A DNA stretch of 64,000 nucleotides. Origin: Setophaga petechia (Eukaryota; Chordata; Aves; Passeriformes; Parulidae). The notes under the pieces were generated by a model. The model was not told the origin of the DNA, did no database searches, and saw nothing but the letters and a program-made list of their open reading frames with translations. Location of the stretch: assembly GCA_024362935.1 (NCBI GenBank), contig JANCRA010000007.1:15408003-15472002 (forward strand), in the 5' to 3' direction. This document shows positions 11,301 through 25,305 of this stretch, piece by piece; within the stretch, counting starts at the first letter, position 1; every line of letters begins with the position of its first letter. The position numbers were made by a program, and so were the translations under genes.

Positions 11301-14300
11301 GGATGCCTTGAAGCATAAGAACAATGTGTCTCAGCTTATTAGAGAAGGGAAAATGGAGGAAGAAGCTTGACAGTTTTCTGGCTAGACTTAGCCTACATGT
11401 ATTATGCCAAGTCTGCTCTAGAAAATCACTTTAGTAAAAAGCTTCTTTATGTTTCTGAACTAGTTTGGTTTCATGAAACATTAAAGATCAGCCATCAAAA
11501 GGGAACACGTCACTATGAACATTCCTCTCCCATTCAGAAACATCCCACAGTTAAGTGACATGACATTAATGTCACATTCTTGCCCTGTTACTTCCCAATG
11601 ACTGCCTGCTGCCTGGGCCTTTAGAGAAGTCACAGCCTGGCTTTGAGAGCCTGTTGTTTCCTGAACCATTGTCTAACACAAGAGAAGTGGGTGTGGAGTA
11701 GGACAAGTTTTCTAGCAAAAGTAAATTGTTTCAGTTGAAGTGAGCTATGAAATCTGAGTCACTACAGTTGTACTGGGACATTATGATGGACCAAGGAACA
11801 CACTGCAGATGGTATTTAACTTGCATGGGTTCAAACTAATGTACACTGGCAAAATGATCTCAACATCTCCTGTACACTGTTGAGTTGCTAAAACAAAGGG
11901 AGGATTTCCAGAGGAGTAAAGGCAGAGGAGTCAGCCTGAAAACCACAGTAAAGCTGCCCCTACTCTCCTCCTGCTCAAAAGAGTTACTAAAGCAGACAGG
12001 TTCCCTCTTTCTTGGCTCTGTTTAGCAAAGCTTAAAAACTATCCACACACAGGCAACTTCTAAATTAAACTGTCATCTGAAATACCTAGCTCAATCTTCC
12101 CTCCAGAAACACAGGGAAGAGACCAAGATAATTGAAAGCAGATCTAGGAAGATGACTGGAATCAAGAAGAGGCTGCACGGGAGCTAGAAAAATTATTTTT
12201 GTCTGTTATAAAGTAGTTTGTGGTCTCTGCCACTAAACAAGGCCACATAAAGGGGGCTCAAGCAATGCCCTTTACTTCCAGTGCCTTTTTCATGCAATGA
12301 TTGAAAAGCAGTCACCTAAGATCAGGAGAGGTTCACTAATGAATTAATGACAGAAGGCAATGATGATTACACTAATTCTTTTGAAGCAAAGCAAAATGCA
12401 GGACTAGAAGCAAATTTCCAAGATGCTAATCAATTTGGCAATAGAGATTTCTAGTGTATTAAGAAACTAAAATATGGTAAAAATAATTCAAGTGTGGTAC
12501 ATGAGATCTAGCATTTTAAAAGGACAGTTTCCACAGAGCAGAGTCATACAAATTATATTATCACACACACACAAAGCAGAAGCCAATATCTTCCTCTCAT
12601 GATGAGAGGTCACCAGCACCCACTACATCTAGAAGTGGTTGTCAGTTTTATAATTAATCTGTGCTGACAGATCTATTAATTGGAGCAGATCACATTGCCC
12701 TAGCAACACAGGTCACAATGTTTTAACAATACCAATACAAAGGAGTCAATGTTTCAAATGACCTCATGCCACAGCCTTTTTTTTGCAAAAAAGGCCTCCA
12801 CAAAGTAAAATCCTTGCACCTTTCTCCCTTTCATGGCAGCCTCCTATCATAAGGAAAGATCAAGCTGAGGGCAGATGTGGGAAAAAGTCATTAACTATGC
12901 TGGTAAATGGTAGAAGCAAATGCTGCACTGTCAGTTGCAATTTAATCTTACAAACTGTTTCATTGGAAGTTTTATGTATAGCAATAAGATTTCCCTGCTG
13001 CACCAAAAATAAATCTGTCCATCCAATTACCAGCAAATTATCAACTGTTAACTTCATTAGTGAACACTAATTTTTTTCCTATCCCACAGGGGGAAAGTAA
13101 GATAGAGAAATCCTACCCCTGCCTGACTTGAGTGCAGTTACAGCAAAATTGTTTTCAATTCACTCTTCATGTGCCCAGAGTGAGTTCCCAGGTCACTATA
13201 GTGGACTGTGAAAGTAACACAAAATTATGGAAACCTGTGATGGCAAAATAAGCTCTGAAAGGAGTAACACTGTTGAATCACACCTACACACAGCTTCTCT
13301 TCTGGCTGCACTGATGCTGGTTTCTTAATGTCACCCTGCAGAGACATCTGTTCTACATCAGCCATAGCTGGCCTGAGGACACAGCCCCTGCAATGCAAGG
13401 ACATACTCCAACTCCCAACGTACACTTGGGCTGCTCCCAACAGCCCAAAAGGTGAAAGTTTAGCTGGAGCAAGCTGGAAGGTGAAGCCTTCAAAATCACA
13501 GCTACAAGTTCTTTAAGAACAACTAACCCCTATCTGTTCCTTGGGGAAAACAGATATGATTAACTACAGACTAAGAGACCAAAGCCATTCTTGCACAGAT
13601 TTCCACTCATTCCAGGCACCGAGTTTCGCATGCTTGTTAAAAGCTGATATTTTGTCATACACAAGAAGCTTTTTGGTCCTACGAAACACAGAGGCATCAG
13701 CCGGCATATTCATGATTGCCACCTACTGGCATTTTACATATGAGAGTAAGGTTTACAAATATGCACAAAATAGAAATTAGGCAGCTTCAGGTAATCTTTG
13801 CTGAAGCCCACATGCAAATACTAGCTTTATTAAGTACCGTGAACAACAAAGAAAGGAATGAAGCTTCACAAAGCCACTACTTCATGACTAATTTAAGACA
13901 TGACAAACTGAGAACCTGATTCTAGAAAAAAATATAAAGATGCCCTAATAAGGATTTTTCTTCCCACCAATTTTTATCTCATTGACAGAAAAGTCCTCCT
14001 TCCTGCTTCATTGTATTAGAAATCTGAAACTAAATCTTTAATCTGAGTTGAAGTTTCCTTAAAAGGTCTGCAACGCAAAGAGGTAGAATAAACAACACCT
14101 AAGACTTCCAGTAGCACTTTTCACCAGAAGATCAAGAGTACCAGGACAAGTCTTCTCTTGTACTAGTAATGCTCACTGAGAAAAATGTGTATATTTTGCT
14201 ATGCATCTGAAAGGAAACCAGACTCCTCGATGCTGCTCACCAGTTACTGAGCAGGACACAAGAAATGGGAATGGTTTGCCCAGCAAACCAGAGACATGAC

Positions 14301-17300
14301 CAGGACAGACTACAAGTCAACTCTAATCACTCAACCACAGGACACGTTCCCAACCAGAATCCAAGCTACATTCCCTGCAGAACAATTTCACCAGTGATGG
14401 AACCAGCCTTGTAGAACTTCTGAAAGAAATCGTTCTCTGCTAGGACAAAATTTTGCATGACTGCCACTACAGTCAGCTGTAAGAAGTCAATAACAGCTTT
14501 TCAGAGTTCCAACCTGACCCATCCTGAGTGTTACATTTATTCAGACAGTTGGTTCCTCCTTTCATTCCACTGCTGCAGTGCTGAATTTCAATATGGCAGT
14601 AATTAGGCTGATCAAAACATAAGGAATTTTAAAAAAATTATCCAGGATTTGCAGCTTTTCCAATAAAACCATGCTTTCTGAGCAGGTCTTTTAGGCAATG
14701 CTAGAGGGACAAAATAAGAGTGTATTAAAACTACACCAGGTTCATAATTATGCTATGGCACCAATTACGAAATAAATTCACAAGTTACAGAAAACAAAAG
14801 TCAGTCAAGAGAGTATAGAAAAAAAAAATCAGTTTTCATCTTGTGTATTTTCCTTCTTTTAATGCATCAAGAGAGTGAGAGTTTTACAAAGTAAGAAGAA
14901 AAGGAAATCAGTCTCTATATTAAGCCATTCATCAAAAAAACTCCAACATAGTCTACAAACTTAAGTGCAAAACTAGTAGGCTCCGTCTCATATTACTGTT
15001 CAGCCTTTGCACCGAATTTCAGGTATTTATGCACCTTAGTACAAAGTAAAGACTTAAACAGCAACATATGATACTCATAGTTTGACACTTTCACAGAAAT
15101 CACAAGGATTTGCAAATTTGAAACATAGATCACACATTAATGCATTTTAAAATAAAGTACGGTCCTTTGTGGAAGAGAACAACATACTCTGAGATTTGTG
15201 CAACCGTAAATAGTCAGCTCTCCCAGTAGCATTTTGAACTGATATCAGCTTTGGTGTATATGCCAGGGTTTTTTTATGTCTAATGCTTAAGTGTTTCTTT
15301 GTCTGTTTATTTTAATCAACTATTTGCTGATAACCAGTAGCAATACTTGACAGAATTTCTAAGAAGAACAAATCTTTATTTTTTAATCTGCTTATTTTTA
15401 AGTGAGTTAAGTAAATCAAGAATCAATATCCCAAAAACATTTTTCACACTTGAAATCTAAGAATTCTTCTCAGCAGAAACCCAGACCTGAGGCAACAGTT
15501 TCCTAACACTGCAAAGACCAGATCCAGAAATACTACACCATTAGACAACTGCCCTTACAAGCTATCTCAATCAAACTCAAAATAAGCATTTCATCGTGCC
15601 AGAGTGAGAAACTAAAAATATTCTTTCTATATTTATTTTTCTGCAAATCTCTGCTTTCTACCCTATAGGTTAATTTTTTGAGGAGCTACAAGAACAGCTC
15701 CATGCCAGCACATTATTCTTCTTCTTAACTGGTGATCAGACTGTACTCCAAACAAGTCTCCAACAGAAAAGTGCTTAAAAGAAATAAGCCACATTACAAA
15801 ATTCTGATTGCCACCCAGGCTATCAGAATGATAATATTCACATTTCCTGCCAGGCAGAACACAGATCAGGCCCTTTGTCAAGTCACTGGTCTGAAAACAA
15901 GCTTATCATAGATAGGATTAAGACATAAGCATTACATTCAGAATCAGACTGTAAAGTTGAGAACAATTTCACCCAGCTTTGTAATCAGTTCACTTATACT
16001 TCAAAAGAAAGAAAATAAATCTTTACTTATTTGCTCCATTTCTATTCTTTTTCCTGCCAACTTCTCTGTAATCTCATAAGGCTCCCAGCATTATGTAACT
16101 ATCAAAACCATTCTTCCTTGTCTCTCTTTTCTCAGCAAAACAGATAGAAACTGATGGATCAAACTTCCAAGGGCAAGTTTTTCTTTGGTATTCAATATTA
16201 GACAACTTCTTTTCAAAGACTAAAGGTTGGAGCATATGCTTATACATATTCTACCTCAAAAAATACTGATAGTTGATGTTGTGAGGATAGTTTTCATTAA
16301 TTGGTCTCCTAGCAGGAGAGGAGGAACAGACTTCAAAACTACAATCACCCCACACCAAAGTCTTTGAATGAAAATACAGGGAGGTTATATTACATGGGCC
16401 TCTGTATTGAACCATACACATTCAGGCTACAATCAGGAGTTAGTCAAGTTGCATGACTCCTAAGGAGAGAGAAGTCTGGAAGCCTTCTGTGTGAGCCACA
16501 GAAGACAGTACTGACACTGTCCCAAACTGCAACTGCTTTGAAGATCTACTAACAGAGGAAGCCATGAAACCAGACACAGTCTCCAATAAAGAGTCTGAGA
16601 GAGAACAGAATATAACCACTTTAATTAAATATTATGCAAGTAGCTGAATGACACTGCAGTGCACAACTAACTGTAGATTCTCATCTACCTCTTCATTTCA
16701 TGTTCAGGCAGGGGGCCCTCACTTTACAGAAATAGTCTTGATAATGGCAAAAGACAAAACCAAATAGGGCAGAAGGAATGTGCTCCCAAATGACAGTGGG
16801 GAAACAAACGGGGAAAAAAAATTAAAAGGCCAAAATTTTTTGCAGATGCTAAGAGATACATGGCAATCCAGACTGGAGTTTATCTTTACAACCTTTCTCT
16901 TGATGAAAGCTGCTCGAGTTTGAAACTAAAGGTGCAAGAATCAGATAATCTCAAGACCACATTGACTTTAGTGAGGTAGGTATGGCTCGAGTTAGCCCCT
17001 GGCTGTGTCAGATACGGCTTCATGGAAATCAAGTAGAGCGACAGCTCCACTTGCACAAGCACCAGTTGGATTCTGTCAGTGCTACTCAACTACTCTGTGA
17101 CTACTCTTAGGAGTCTCCTCCCCTACAAATACTTTCTCTATGACTAGGTTACCGTTCAGTTATTCTAGAAACATAGATCCTACCCAGCCTCTGATAAAAA
17201 CATCACAGGGAAGATGCAGGCAGCTAGATAGGTATTGTACACAACTGCATTTTACCAGGCATACACAGCACCCACTAACAGCAGCCATCCTGTTACCTGG

Positions 17301-18434
17301 CCACAGCACAGGCAAAGTCAAACCTGTGCTGCTACAGGGGCAAGGGTTTTCTCAAGGGCCCCGGATACAGAGAACTCTTCTAAGGTACCCATATATGGTA
17401 CATGTGTTAAACAAACACTCCCACTCAGCCTGGCCTCCAGCCAGCTCTCAAAGTACCCAGACCCTAAATGTGTTCATTAACCAGTTACAGAATTTTCTGT
17501 AAGCTGGGAAGTAAAGACTACAAGTTTCTCAAGTCCTTCTGCCAATGCTATATATAGAGATCCTCAGGAAAGCCAGGAAAACCTCTCCTGCCATGAAGTC
17601 CTTAAATATATCAAAGCAAGACATATAAACGTTGCTATTCATACTCCTATTACAGGAAACAGGCACAAAAGAAAGTTTTGGTCACACCAGAGTCCTTTGG
17701 CAGGCTCAGTAGATGATGTCAGGTCTCCCAAGTCATAGAACAGTGCTTCTCTTCGAAGAAAGACAGTCAGACAATCACTTAAAGCCTTTTAAGTTCCAAC
17801 CTAGACAGCCAATATAATAATCAGAGTAAAACCAAATCTAAACTCAGCAACAAGCAGTTTCCTCCCTCTGCATTATTACTAAACAAACCAGGAAGGACTT
17901 TCATGCACTTACATATCTGTAGGTGTTACACACAAGTAGAATATGGCAGATTCCTTTCCAGAGATTACTTGTAGGGTTTGTTTTTTTTTTGCCAGGGTGA
18001 ATACTAAAAAAAGTCTAAATTCCAGAAAGACGACACTCATGCTATTGGATGCTAGTCTGTAAAAGCAGAGAAGCATCTGACAGGCTGGGTTCTTAATCTA
18101 AATGATCCACACTGACAACTGACAGTCCTTTCAATGAAGAAGCACCTGAGTACTTAATAACAGAGAATTAACAATCTGACAATGGGTAAGGTACTTGCTC
18201 AGGCATTAGTAAGGAAACAGAGTGACACCTTACATGAAAAGCTACCTGAATGCCATTTAAACTTGTCAAACTGCAGAAAAATAGAACTTCAAAGTGATAA
18301 AATCAAGGTTATTCATTATGTGAACTAATGTCTAATTTTCTTAAATTGCATCCATTTCACCCAAGTTAAAACAAGAGAGCTCTTCTTTCTCCTGTTTGCT
18401 GAAGCAAACTACCCAGCACTACCAAGAACTACTA
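8376..18434. other. Intergenic, 10 kb without a recognisable gene
   Basis: Non-coding by inspection. The only site I would name is the CTCF motif at 13717-13729. A 17-bp palindrome lies at 12593-12609 (CCTCTCAT, G, ATGAGAGG), and 12340-13070 has the AT-rich, homeodomain-motif-rich look of regulatory DNA. Confidence 0.5.
13717..13729 (-). promoter_or_regulatory. Perfect CTCF core motif
   Basis: TGCCACCTACTGG on the + strand is CCAGTAGGTGGCA on the - strand and matches all 13 positions of the vertebrate CTCF core CCASYAGRKGGCA. With roughly 40% GC, a chance match in a window this size is unlikely (my rough estimate is well below 0.1). It lies in non-coding, AT-rich sequence and points leftwards, away from COMTD1. 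Confidence 0.6.
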
Positions 18435-19900
18435 TAATGGATTCTCAGATCCTGCAGCTAGAAGACACCAAACCAATCACCCTTTCTGACCTCCTGTAAA
18501 ACACAGATCATACCAGTCCCTAAATAAAGTCCCTTGTTTGACTTGAGCATGCTGTCAAGGAAGACTGAAATTGACAACAGAGAAAAACCCATGACAACCC
18601 TGAGTAAAACACTCCAGTGGCTAATTAGCCCCATTCTTTTTAAGCACAGCTCTTTCTTCTTGTCTAAACTTGTCCAGCTGCAACTTCCAGCCAGCAGCAA
18701 CCACAGCACACTTGTCAGCTAGATAGAATATTTCTGGTCCTTATATAGGTACTTAGAGACTGGTCAAGCCACCTTTAAACTTCTGTGAAATAAGCTAAAG
18801 CAGATTCTGCTCTCAGAGCATGTCACCAAAGGACATTTTTTCAGACCGTTTAATCATTCTGACATTGACTCTGATCCTCCTCCAATTTATCAGCATCCTT
18901 CTAGCATTGTTGAAATGAGAGCCAGGCACACTATTACAAAAGCAATTGCACCAGTGACAAAGGAATTACCTCTAGCCTCTCATTTAAAAATCCCTCGTTT
19001 TCACACCCAAAGACCTCATTAATCCTTGTGGTAACTTAGGAATTGGTTATTCAGCAGATGCCTCAAGTCCCTCTCAGAGTCTGCCCCTCCCCAACAGGGT
19101 CTCCCACTCTGGAACCACTGCCTCTTTAGCTCCTAGATGCCAAATTTAACTTTCAGCCCTACTAGGAAGCTCCACATTTGCTTGCTTATATTTTCCTATA
19201 TGGTACTACTGGCTTGGAAACCTGATATTGCAGAATACCATCTTCCTTGTTGGCAGAAGACTTGGGGGAGCATAACTGCATCCTTTAATCACAAATTATG
19301 TTGGGGGTTATTCCACATTCATGTAATTAAAAAGCATTAAACAGATCTGGGAACCAAATGCTACAGAACCTTACTAGAAACACACGTTCAGCAATAATTC
19401 CTTGTTAACCATCATGTTTAGAGACCTGTCACAGCTGGCTAGTTGGTAATATCATTAGTGTGTGCCATGCTAGCTCTCTATCACTTTTTTTCCAAAATGT
19501 CCTGTGGTAGCAAGTCAACTGCTTTAGAGATGTCTAGAGAATTTCCTTTAATCAACTAAATTTATCAAAAGAGATATCAAGTTAGTTTGACAGGATCGCT
19601 TTTCCATAAACCCAACTTGACTGACATTAATTATATTACTCTTTTTAACTCTTTGCTACTCAAATCCTTTAATCAGCCATTTCATTATTGTGCCCGGGAT
19701 AAACATCAAGTTGACAGGGCTATAATTACCAAATTTGTCTTGTTTTCCCTTTTTATGCACTGGTACAACATTAAGTTTCTTCCACGCTTCTGGAATCTCA
19801 CCACAATTCCAAGAACAAACATCATCAGTATCACAGAGAGACAGATATGCCATCATCTTAAAAACTGCTTATGGTTGCACAGGATAAATCAGCTCCAGAA
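18435..19900 (-). mobile_element. Ancient CR1 LINE relic, ORF2 C-terminal part plus 3' UTR
   Basis: Read on the - strand, 19856-19656 still encodes a reverse-transcriptase stretch, GEIPEAWKKLNVVPVHKKG followed by GNYSPVNL, like the EIPEDWKKA.VTPVFKKG / GNYRPVSLTS motif of CR1. Decayed copies of the K-S-C-Q-T-N-L and LDFSKAFD blocks follow (about 19600-19500). Then comes a long 3' region, ending near 18435 in the 'tgtgttttacaggaggtcag' type tail of older amniote CR1 elements that I know from turtles and crocodilians. It carries frameshifts and stops and is certainly inactive. Its divergence from the younger CR1 pieces in this window suggests insertion before modern birds radiated. Confidence 0.88.
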
Positions 19901-20415
19901 CCTACACACCTGTCACAGGATGTGCATCATGTGTCTCACTGAAGCGCAACTAAGCCAGGAGCAAACACCAAGAAAGGACAAGTTAAAATGCTAGATGGTA
20001 GGTGTCTCAATCTAGCACACTTTGAAGGCCTCAAATTACCACGAGAGCATTTCAAGACTCCCTTGAGAAGAAAGTCCTCCACAGCTGCCTCCTCACCTGT
20101 CCATCCAACAGAAGCAGGGAGAGCACCCCTGAAATGCTGCCCTGCTTTGCATGGTTCGATGAGAGACCACAAATCAGAGCAAGTGTTGAACTGTGCACAA
20201 GTGAGCGCATTTGGGAGACTGGTAACAACAACTCATTACCATGAGAGAAGATGCTGTTTGCTGAAGCCTTCTAGGCATGGGCTGTAATTGAAATCAATGC
20301 TGAACTCTCAAAGTCAGGAGATACAGAAGCTTAAAAATGTCAGCAAAATCTAACTCTTAATGCAAAAAAGATTAGACAAGTGGAAACCAGGCTAAGAAGG
20401 GGCTTGAGGGCCTAG

Positions 20416-21888
20416 ATGGAAGTGATAGTTGATGTAAGAGATGGGGACATGTCAAAGAGTAAGAAACATTGCAGAAGGGCAATAAGGCAGCGGAGGAGAA
20501 AGAAGCAGTTAACATGGAAAGGATGGTGGAGGAGAAAGATATTAAATCAATGGTACCACTGCAAAACCAGATGTAATTGCTTGAAAGCACATTTCAACAG
20601 TCCCCTCTCAGCCTGCTTCAGTCAGCTTTCACAGTTTTTGCTCAGTGCTGTCAAGCGCCATCCCACTGCACAGAGGGGAACAAATATTACAGACAGCAAG
20701 AAAATAAAACAGAGCTTTCAGGATGGAAACCTGGATCTCCTTACCAGTCACTGCATTCATGTGATTGTAGCTGCTCTGCTCTCCAGGGCTGTAACACAAC
20801 CTGTGTTAACACTGGGCAGAGTCAGAACATTTGTCTCTGACAGAAGCAGTAGACAACAAAAGTCCTATTGGTGGATGTGCCACAGGTGAAGTTTCTTATT
20901 TGCCTCCTGACACAAGCAGCATGATGTTGCATTGTTCTGAAGAGAGAAAGTCACCAACCCAAGAAACTTCATCATTTCAAAGAACCACTCTCACCCTTAA
21001 AAGCAACCTTGGGCTTTCAAGATGGATTGAAGATGGGGCTTGTGCATTTCCAATCTTATTCCATTGCATTATCCAAATTAATTCTCGTGAAAGAGGCAAA
21101 AGGAAGGAATAGCATTTCTATCTCAGAAAAAAAAGCAGGATGTCAATGGCAGTGATGCACTATGGCAAAAAACAGAAGAGGGATATATTTTGAAAGGACA
21201 TGGATAGCTGTAACTGACTGCACAAGGCCTTCAACTGCAAAGGTGACAACACTGGCAAGGGAATGCTCGCTTTCATGGCAACAGACACAAGAAAAAAAAT
21301 ACAAAACTATCATGAATTTACTAGGTTTAGTAAAACTTTATTATGCTATGTTCAAAGCATCTTTGCCTCTATGTAAAACAATACCAAACCCATTGCAGAC
21401 CTGGCCAAATTGGCTGGCAACTCAGAAGAGATGGCATAGCTAACAGCAACCAAGCTAAAATGTTAGGACTAAATCAAACTGACAATGTCCCTTTAAGGGA
21501 ACAAGCATACTCAAATAGGTCTATTTTTAAACCACTTCTACAGAAGGCTGCCATTTCTGACACTTACCAGCAGCCAAGACAGCATCTGCGGCAGCAATTT
21601 AATAGAGACAGTATAGTGGCAGGGTGTTCCTCTACCTCCCTCCCCAGCCTTGTCTTGGGAAAAGAGCAGTGGAGAGATTTTAATGAATATTGGTCCCAAA
21701 AAAACTCAAAGCAAAGCAACCAGCACACAGTGCATTCATCAAATGGAACAACAATAGCCATGGCTATAAACACACCGTGCTCTGATCTTTCAGGCAATGG
21801 TGTTATTGTTAGTCAGATCACTTGTGGCTCTAGAATACCAAAGAGGAACAGACACAACAACTCATCAGTATCTGTAAGAAATGGGTGA
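20416..21888 (+). other. Stretch of long open frames, coding status doubtful
   Basis: The + strand shows open frames of 157 codons (20416-20889) and 181 codons (21343-21888), with shorter ones between. The 181-codon frame is the longest outside the CpG islands. Its product would be rich in Ser, Asn and Gln with no visible domain, signal peptide or membrane segment. There is no CpG island or recognised splice structure, although GTAAGA at about 21870 could be a donor. Most likely it is a chance low-stop stretch. Confidence 0.12.
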
Positions 21889-24832
21889 GATTTAATCCAC
21901 AGCCAGAACCACAAGGGAGCAGATTTCAACTCCTGGTAAAGATTGGTCTCTAGAGGGTCTTCCCTCCTCTCCTCCACCCAGACAAAATTCATTCCTTTTT
22001 GAAAAAATTTCTTAGGCATTAGGGAAAAAAAAAACCATCTTATTGTCATGTGAAGAAACAACACTGTTCCTTGTAGAGTAACTTAAAAGGCATCATAACT
22101 TTTATATGTTCTTAAACCAATTTTGTTTATGACTTCTCTATAGGTCATTCCTATACAATATTTGGAAACAAGTCTCGAGATGTAGCACACCAAGTCAAAG
22201 GAGCCATTTTAAAATACTTAAGACCATATTAGGCATGGAGGAAAAAAGCCTACAAAATCCTATAATATGAAGTATTTTTCATCTCCCACTAAAGCAACAC
22301 TACTGAAGAGTCAATTGATCTAGCTGATTCAGATGTAAAATCCAAGAGATGCTCAGGAAGGCTGTAAATTCATCTGACATAGCTCTTAAAATTTGCTCAT
22401 TTGCAGCCTATATTCTCACAAAACAGGCAAACAGATGCTAATTAACAGCAGTGTTCTGAGAGCTGAGTAGTTACACCCAATATTGGCAACATTTTGTGTT
22501 TCCACACTAGGGAATAGAGCATTAACTTGGGTCAAGCCATCTCTGCAATTCTTCCGGTTTCCATCACATTGTGGAACACAATTTAATAGAGGCACAACCT
22601 CCCCAACACTTTCCCGTTTCCCATTAACAAACTTCTAACATCCCTGTGGCACCCTCAGCAAGTGCCTATGCAGCAAAGAACTAGCAGAGAGACATTTAAA
22701 CAGTTTCAGCTGTCTGTCATACAGTTTTAACCATGTGATCAGCAAATGCTACAGACCACAGCAGCCCACAAACTGTAACTTCATTATCTACTGCAAGGCT
22801 GGATGGCTACATGGATTGCAACAGTTAGCACAGAGTTCATAAAACATCCTCTTCTAACCTTAAAAAGCATAATTTCCAGAGTAGAAAGTGCTCCCTTATT
22901 CATTAACATCAAAATGTCACTAATAGTGTCACTAGACATCAAGCAGCATCCTTTTGAGAATCTGGCACATTCTTCACTCCCAGCTTTCAGATGAGTACAG
23001 CATTCGGCTGAATAGCTTTTTCAACAAATGACATGTCACAGCCTTGACACAAAAATACTTGCACCTTGTCAATCATTCACTCACCATCAAGTTCAAATGC
23101 TCATCTTCACAGAGATGAATTTGATCTGCACTGCAGTTAATGTTAAATATGGACTCACAGAGGAGAAGACAAGCGCAAGTAAAAGTACAAAGTAATTTTG
23201 GCAAATCAGAGAAAATACCATGTCATTTGGACATTAAATAGGCAACTAGGAACTTTTGTAGCATGTAGACATTCAGGCACATGGAACAACAATAGCTGAG
23301 TGTTAGATGACAAGGATGGAAATGTAAGCTGATATGGATGGCCTCCAATTTTAAACTGCTGACCTAGACGTCCCAGCCCAAAGGTTAGCTACTGTTTTAT
23401 CCATCAAGGTTGTTATACTGCTACCATCACTATAATATAACACAGCCAGTCAGGTACTTTATTGCCAGAGAGAAATCCATGTGTCATTTCCAACACCCCA
23501 GTTATTTTTTTGATAGATGTATAAAACAAAGCACTATTGTGCACAGCAAGTTACCCCTACTAGCCAAGGCATCATTCACCACACGACTCAAACCAATTCA
23601 GTTCGAACTAAAAGATATTGTAGAAATTAAATATAGCCACTTCAGAATTATTCAGAAAAATAATAGTAATTATTAACTTTTGTATATAATCTCTCTGGGT
23701 CTATATCACAAAAATAATTCAAATATCTTAAAAATGCCAGTGAGGAAAGAGCACAAATCACCTAAAGACCTAGTCTGAAATTTTATAAAAGGTACAAAAT
23801 AATTAAATTCAAAGGAGCTGGTTCCTTAATACTTGCAGGTCACTTCAGAAATAACAATCTAAGATGCCTGAAATGACAAAGTTGTCCCCACTGAATCCAG
23901 ATGTTGGGGAATTGATAGTAATGTAAGACACAAGCTACAGAAAAGGTCTTAGTTAGTATTACACTCTTTGTGCTTTTCAGAGTAATCTTAAACTTGTCTT
24001 GGTCTCAATCTCCCCTCCTCCTGCAGTGGGCTTCACACTGAATTCTACAGTATTTCACAACTGCATTTTTAACAGAGAACTACATTTAATAGAGAAGGCC
24101 ATTTTCTAGCATAACACCACTTTTGTGTGATATTTTTACCCAACCTGTTCTGAGAGTTTTCCCAGTACTCCCAAATCACCCAGAGAAGACACTTGAAACA
24201 TCTGTAAATGCTATGTCCAATGGAGATCCTGTTGCGCCACCTCACATAGCTAGGATACAACTGAGTTTTTATCAGTCATGTCTCACTCTAGAGTTAAGGA
24301 TTGGGATATATTTATTCCTCTCATTTAGCATTCTGTTTATTTCCTTTTTATCTTGATACAAAACATCTTAGAAAATAACAGATTAAACAAACTGGTCAGT
24401 CATCATACATCATCTAAGCTGATAAGCAGCAGTTCTAAGGTTATTGATTCTTATAGATTTTAATATCCTGTTGAACAACCCAATGTGATTAACTCAATTT
24501 TATCCAATGCCACTCATTCATTACTTTGAGCTCTTAACTTCCACATGCTAGTTCAGCTGGATTTCTGCCTCCTCAGTTTTTTTTTCATCCCTGCGCCACA
24601 GATCAGGTTACTCTATATGGTATTTGCACTCAAAGACCTCAGGGAATCAATTCAAGAGCAGCAAGCCTCCATAAAGCAGTCTCTCCATTAAAGAAGGCTT
24701 CAAATAGTCCCTCTTTGAATGAAAGTGCTGCTGCTAGAGCATTCCCAAGACCCTAAGCATGGATAACTGGCAGGATGGATAGCCAGGGCACACTAGGATG
24801 CTATCTCCATGTTCAGTGACAGTAGACAAAAA

Positions 24833-25305
24833 TCACAGAATCATCAAGGTTGGAAAAGACCTCCAAGATCGAGTCCAACCTTTGAACAAACATCACCATG
24901 CACAGCACTAAGTGCCACAACCAGTCATTTGTTGAACACTTCCAGGGATGGTGACTCCACTAGGGAAATCCATTCCAATGCTTAGCCACCCTTTTAGGGA
25001 AAAAAGTTCTTCCTGATATCCAACCAGAACCTCCCCTGGCACAGCTTGAGACCATGTCCTCATATCCTGTCAATGGCTGCCTTGGAAAAGAGACCAACCC
25101 CATCTTGCTGCAGGCTCTTTTCAAGCAGTTGTAGAGAGCGACAGGACCATCTCTGACCCTTCCCCAGACTAAACAATCCCAGCTCAGCCCTTCTCCTCAT
25201 ATGAATTATTCCCTAGACTCCTAGAGCAGCCTGCTCTTGTACCTCTCTTGGCATTTTGATTCTTTTTCAAGCTACTCTGGGGAGGCTGGAGCAGTACACA
25301 TCCTC
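24833..25305 (-). mobile_element. CR1 LINE 3' fragment
   Basis: On the + strand it begins AATCACAGAATCAT and continues through the avian CR1 landmarks GGTTGGAAAAGACC, GAGTCCAACC (about 24880) and a CAGGGATGGTGACTCCAC block (about 24943). It then decays into the region that encodes the ORF2 C-terminus. The order means the element lies on the - strand and is 5'-truncated, as usual for CR1. The boundary near 25305 is approximate. Confidence 0.92.

Noticed and set aside
17389..17398. Perfect SRF CArG box CCATATATGG, with another (CCATATTAGG) at 22224-22233
   Set aside because: About five matches to CC(W)6GG are expected by chance in a window of this size and composition.
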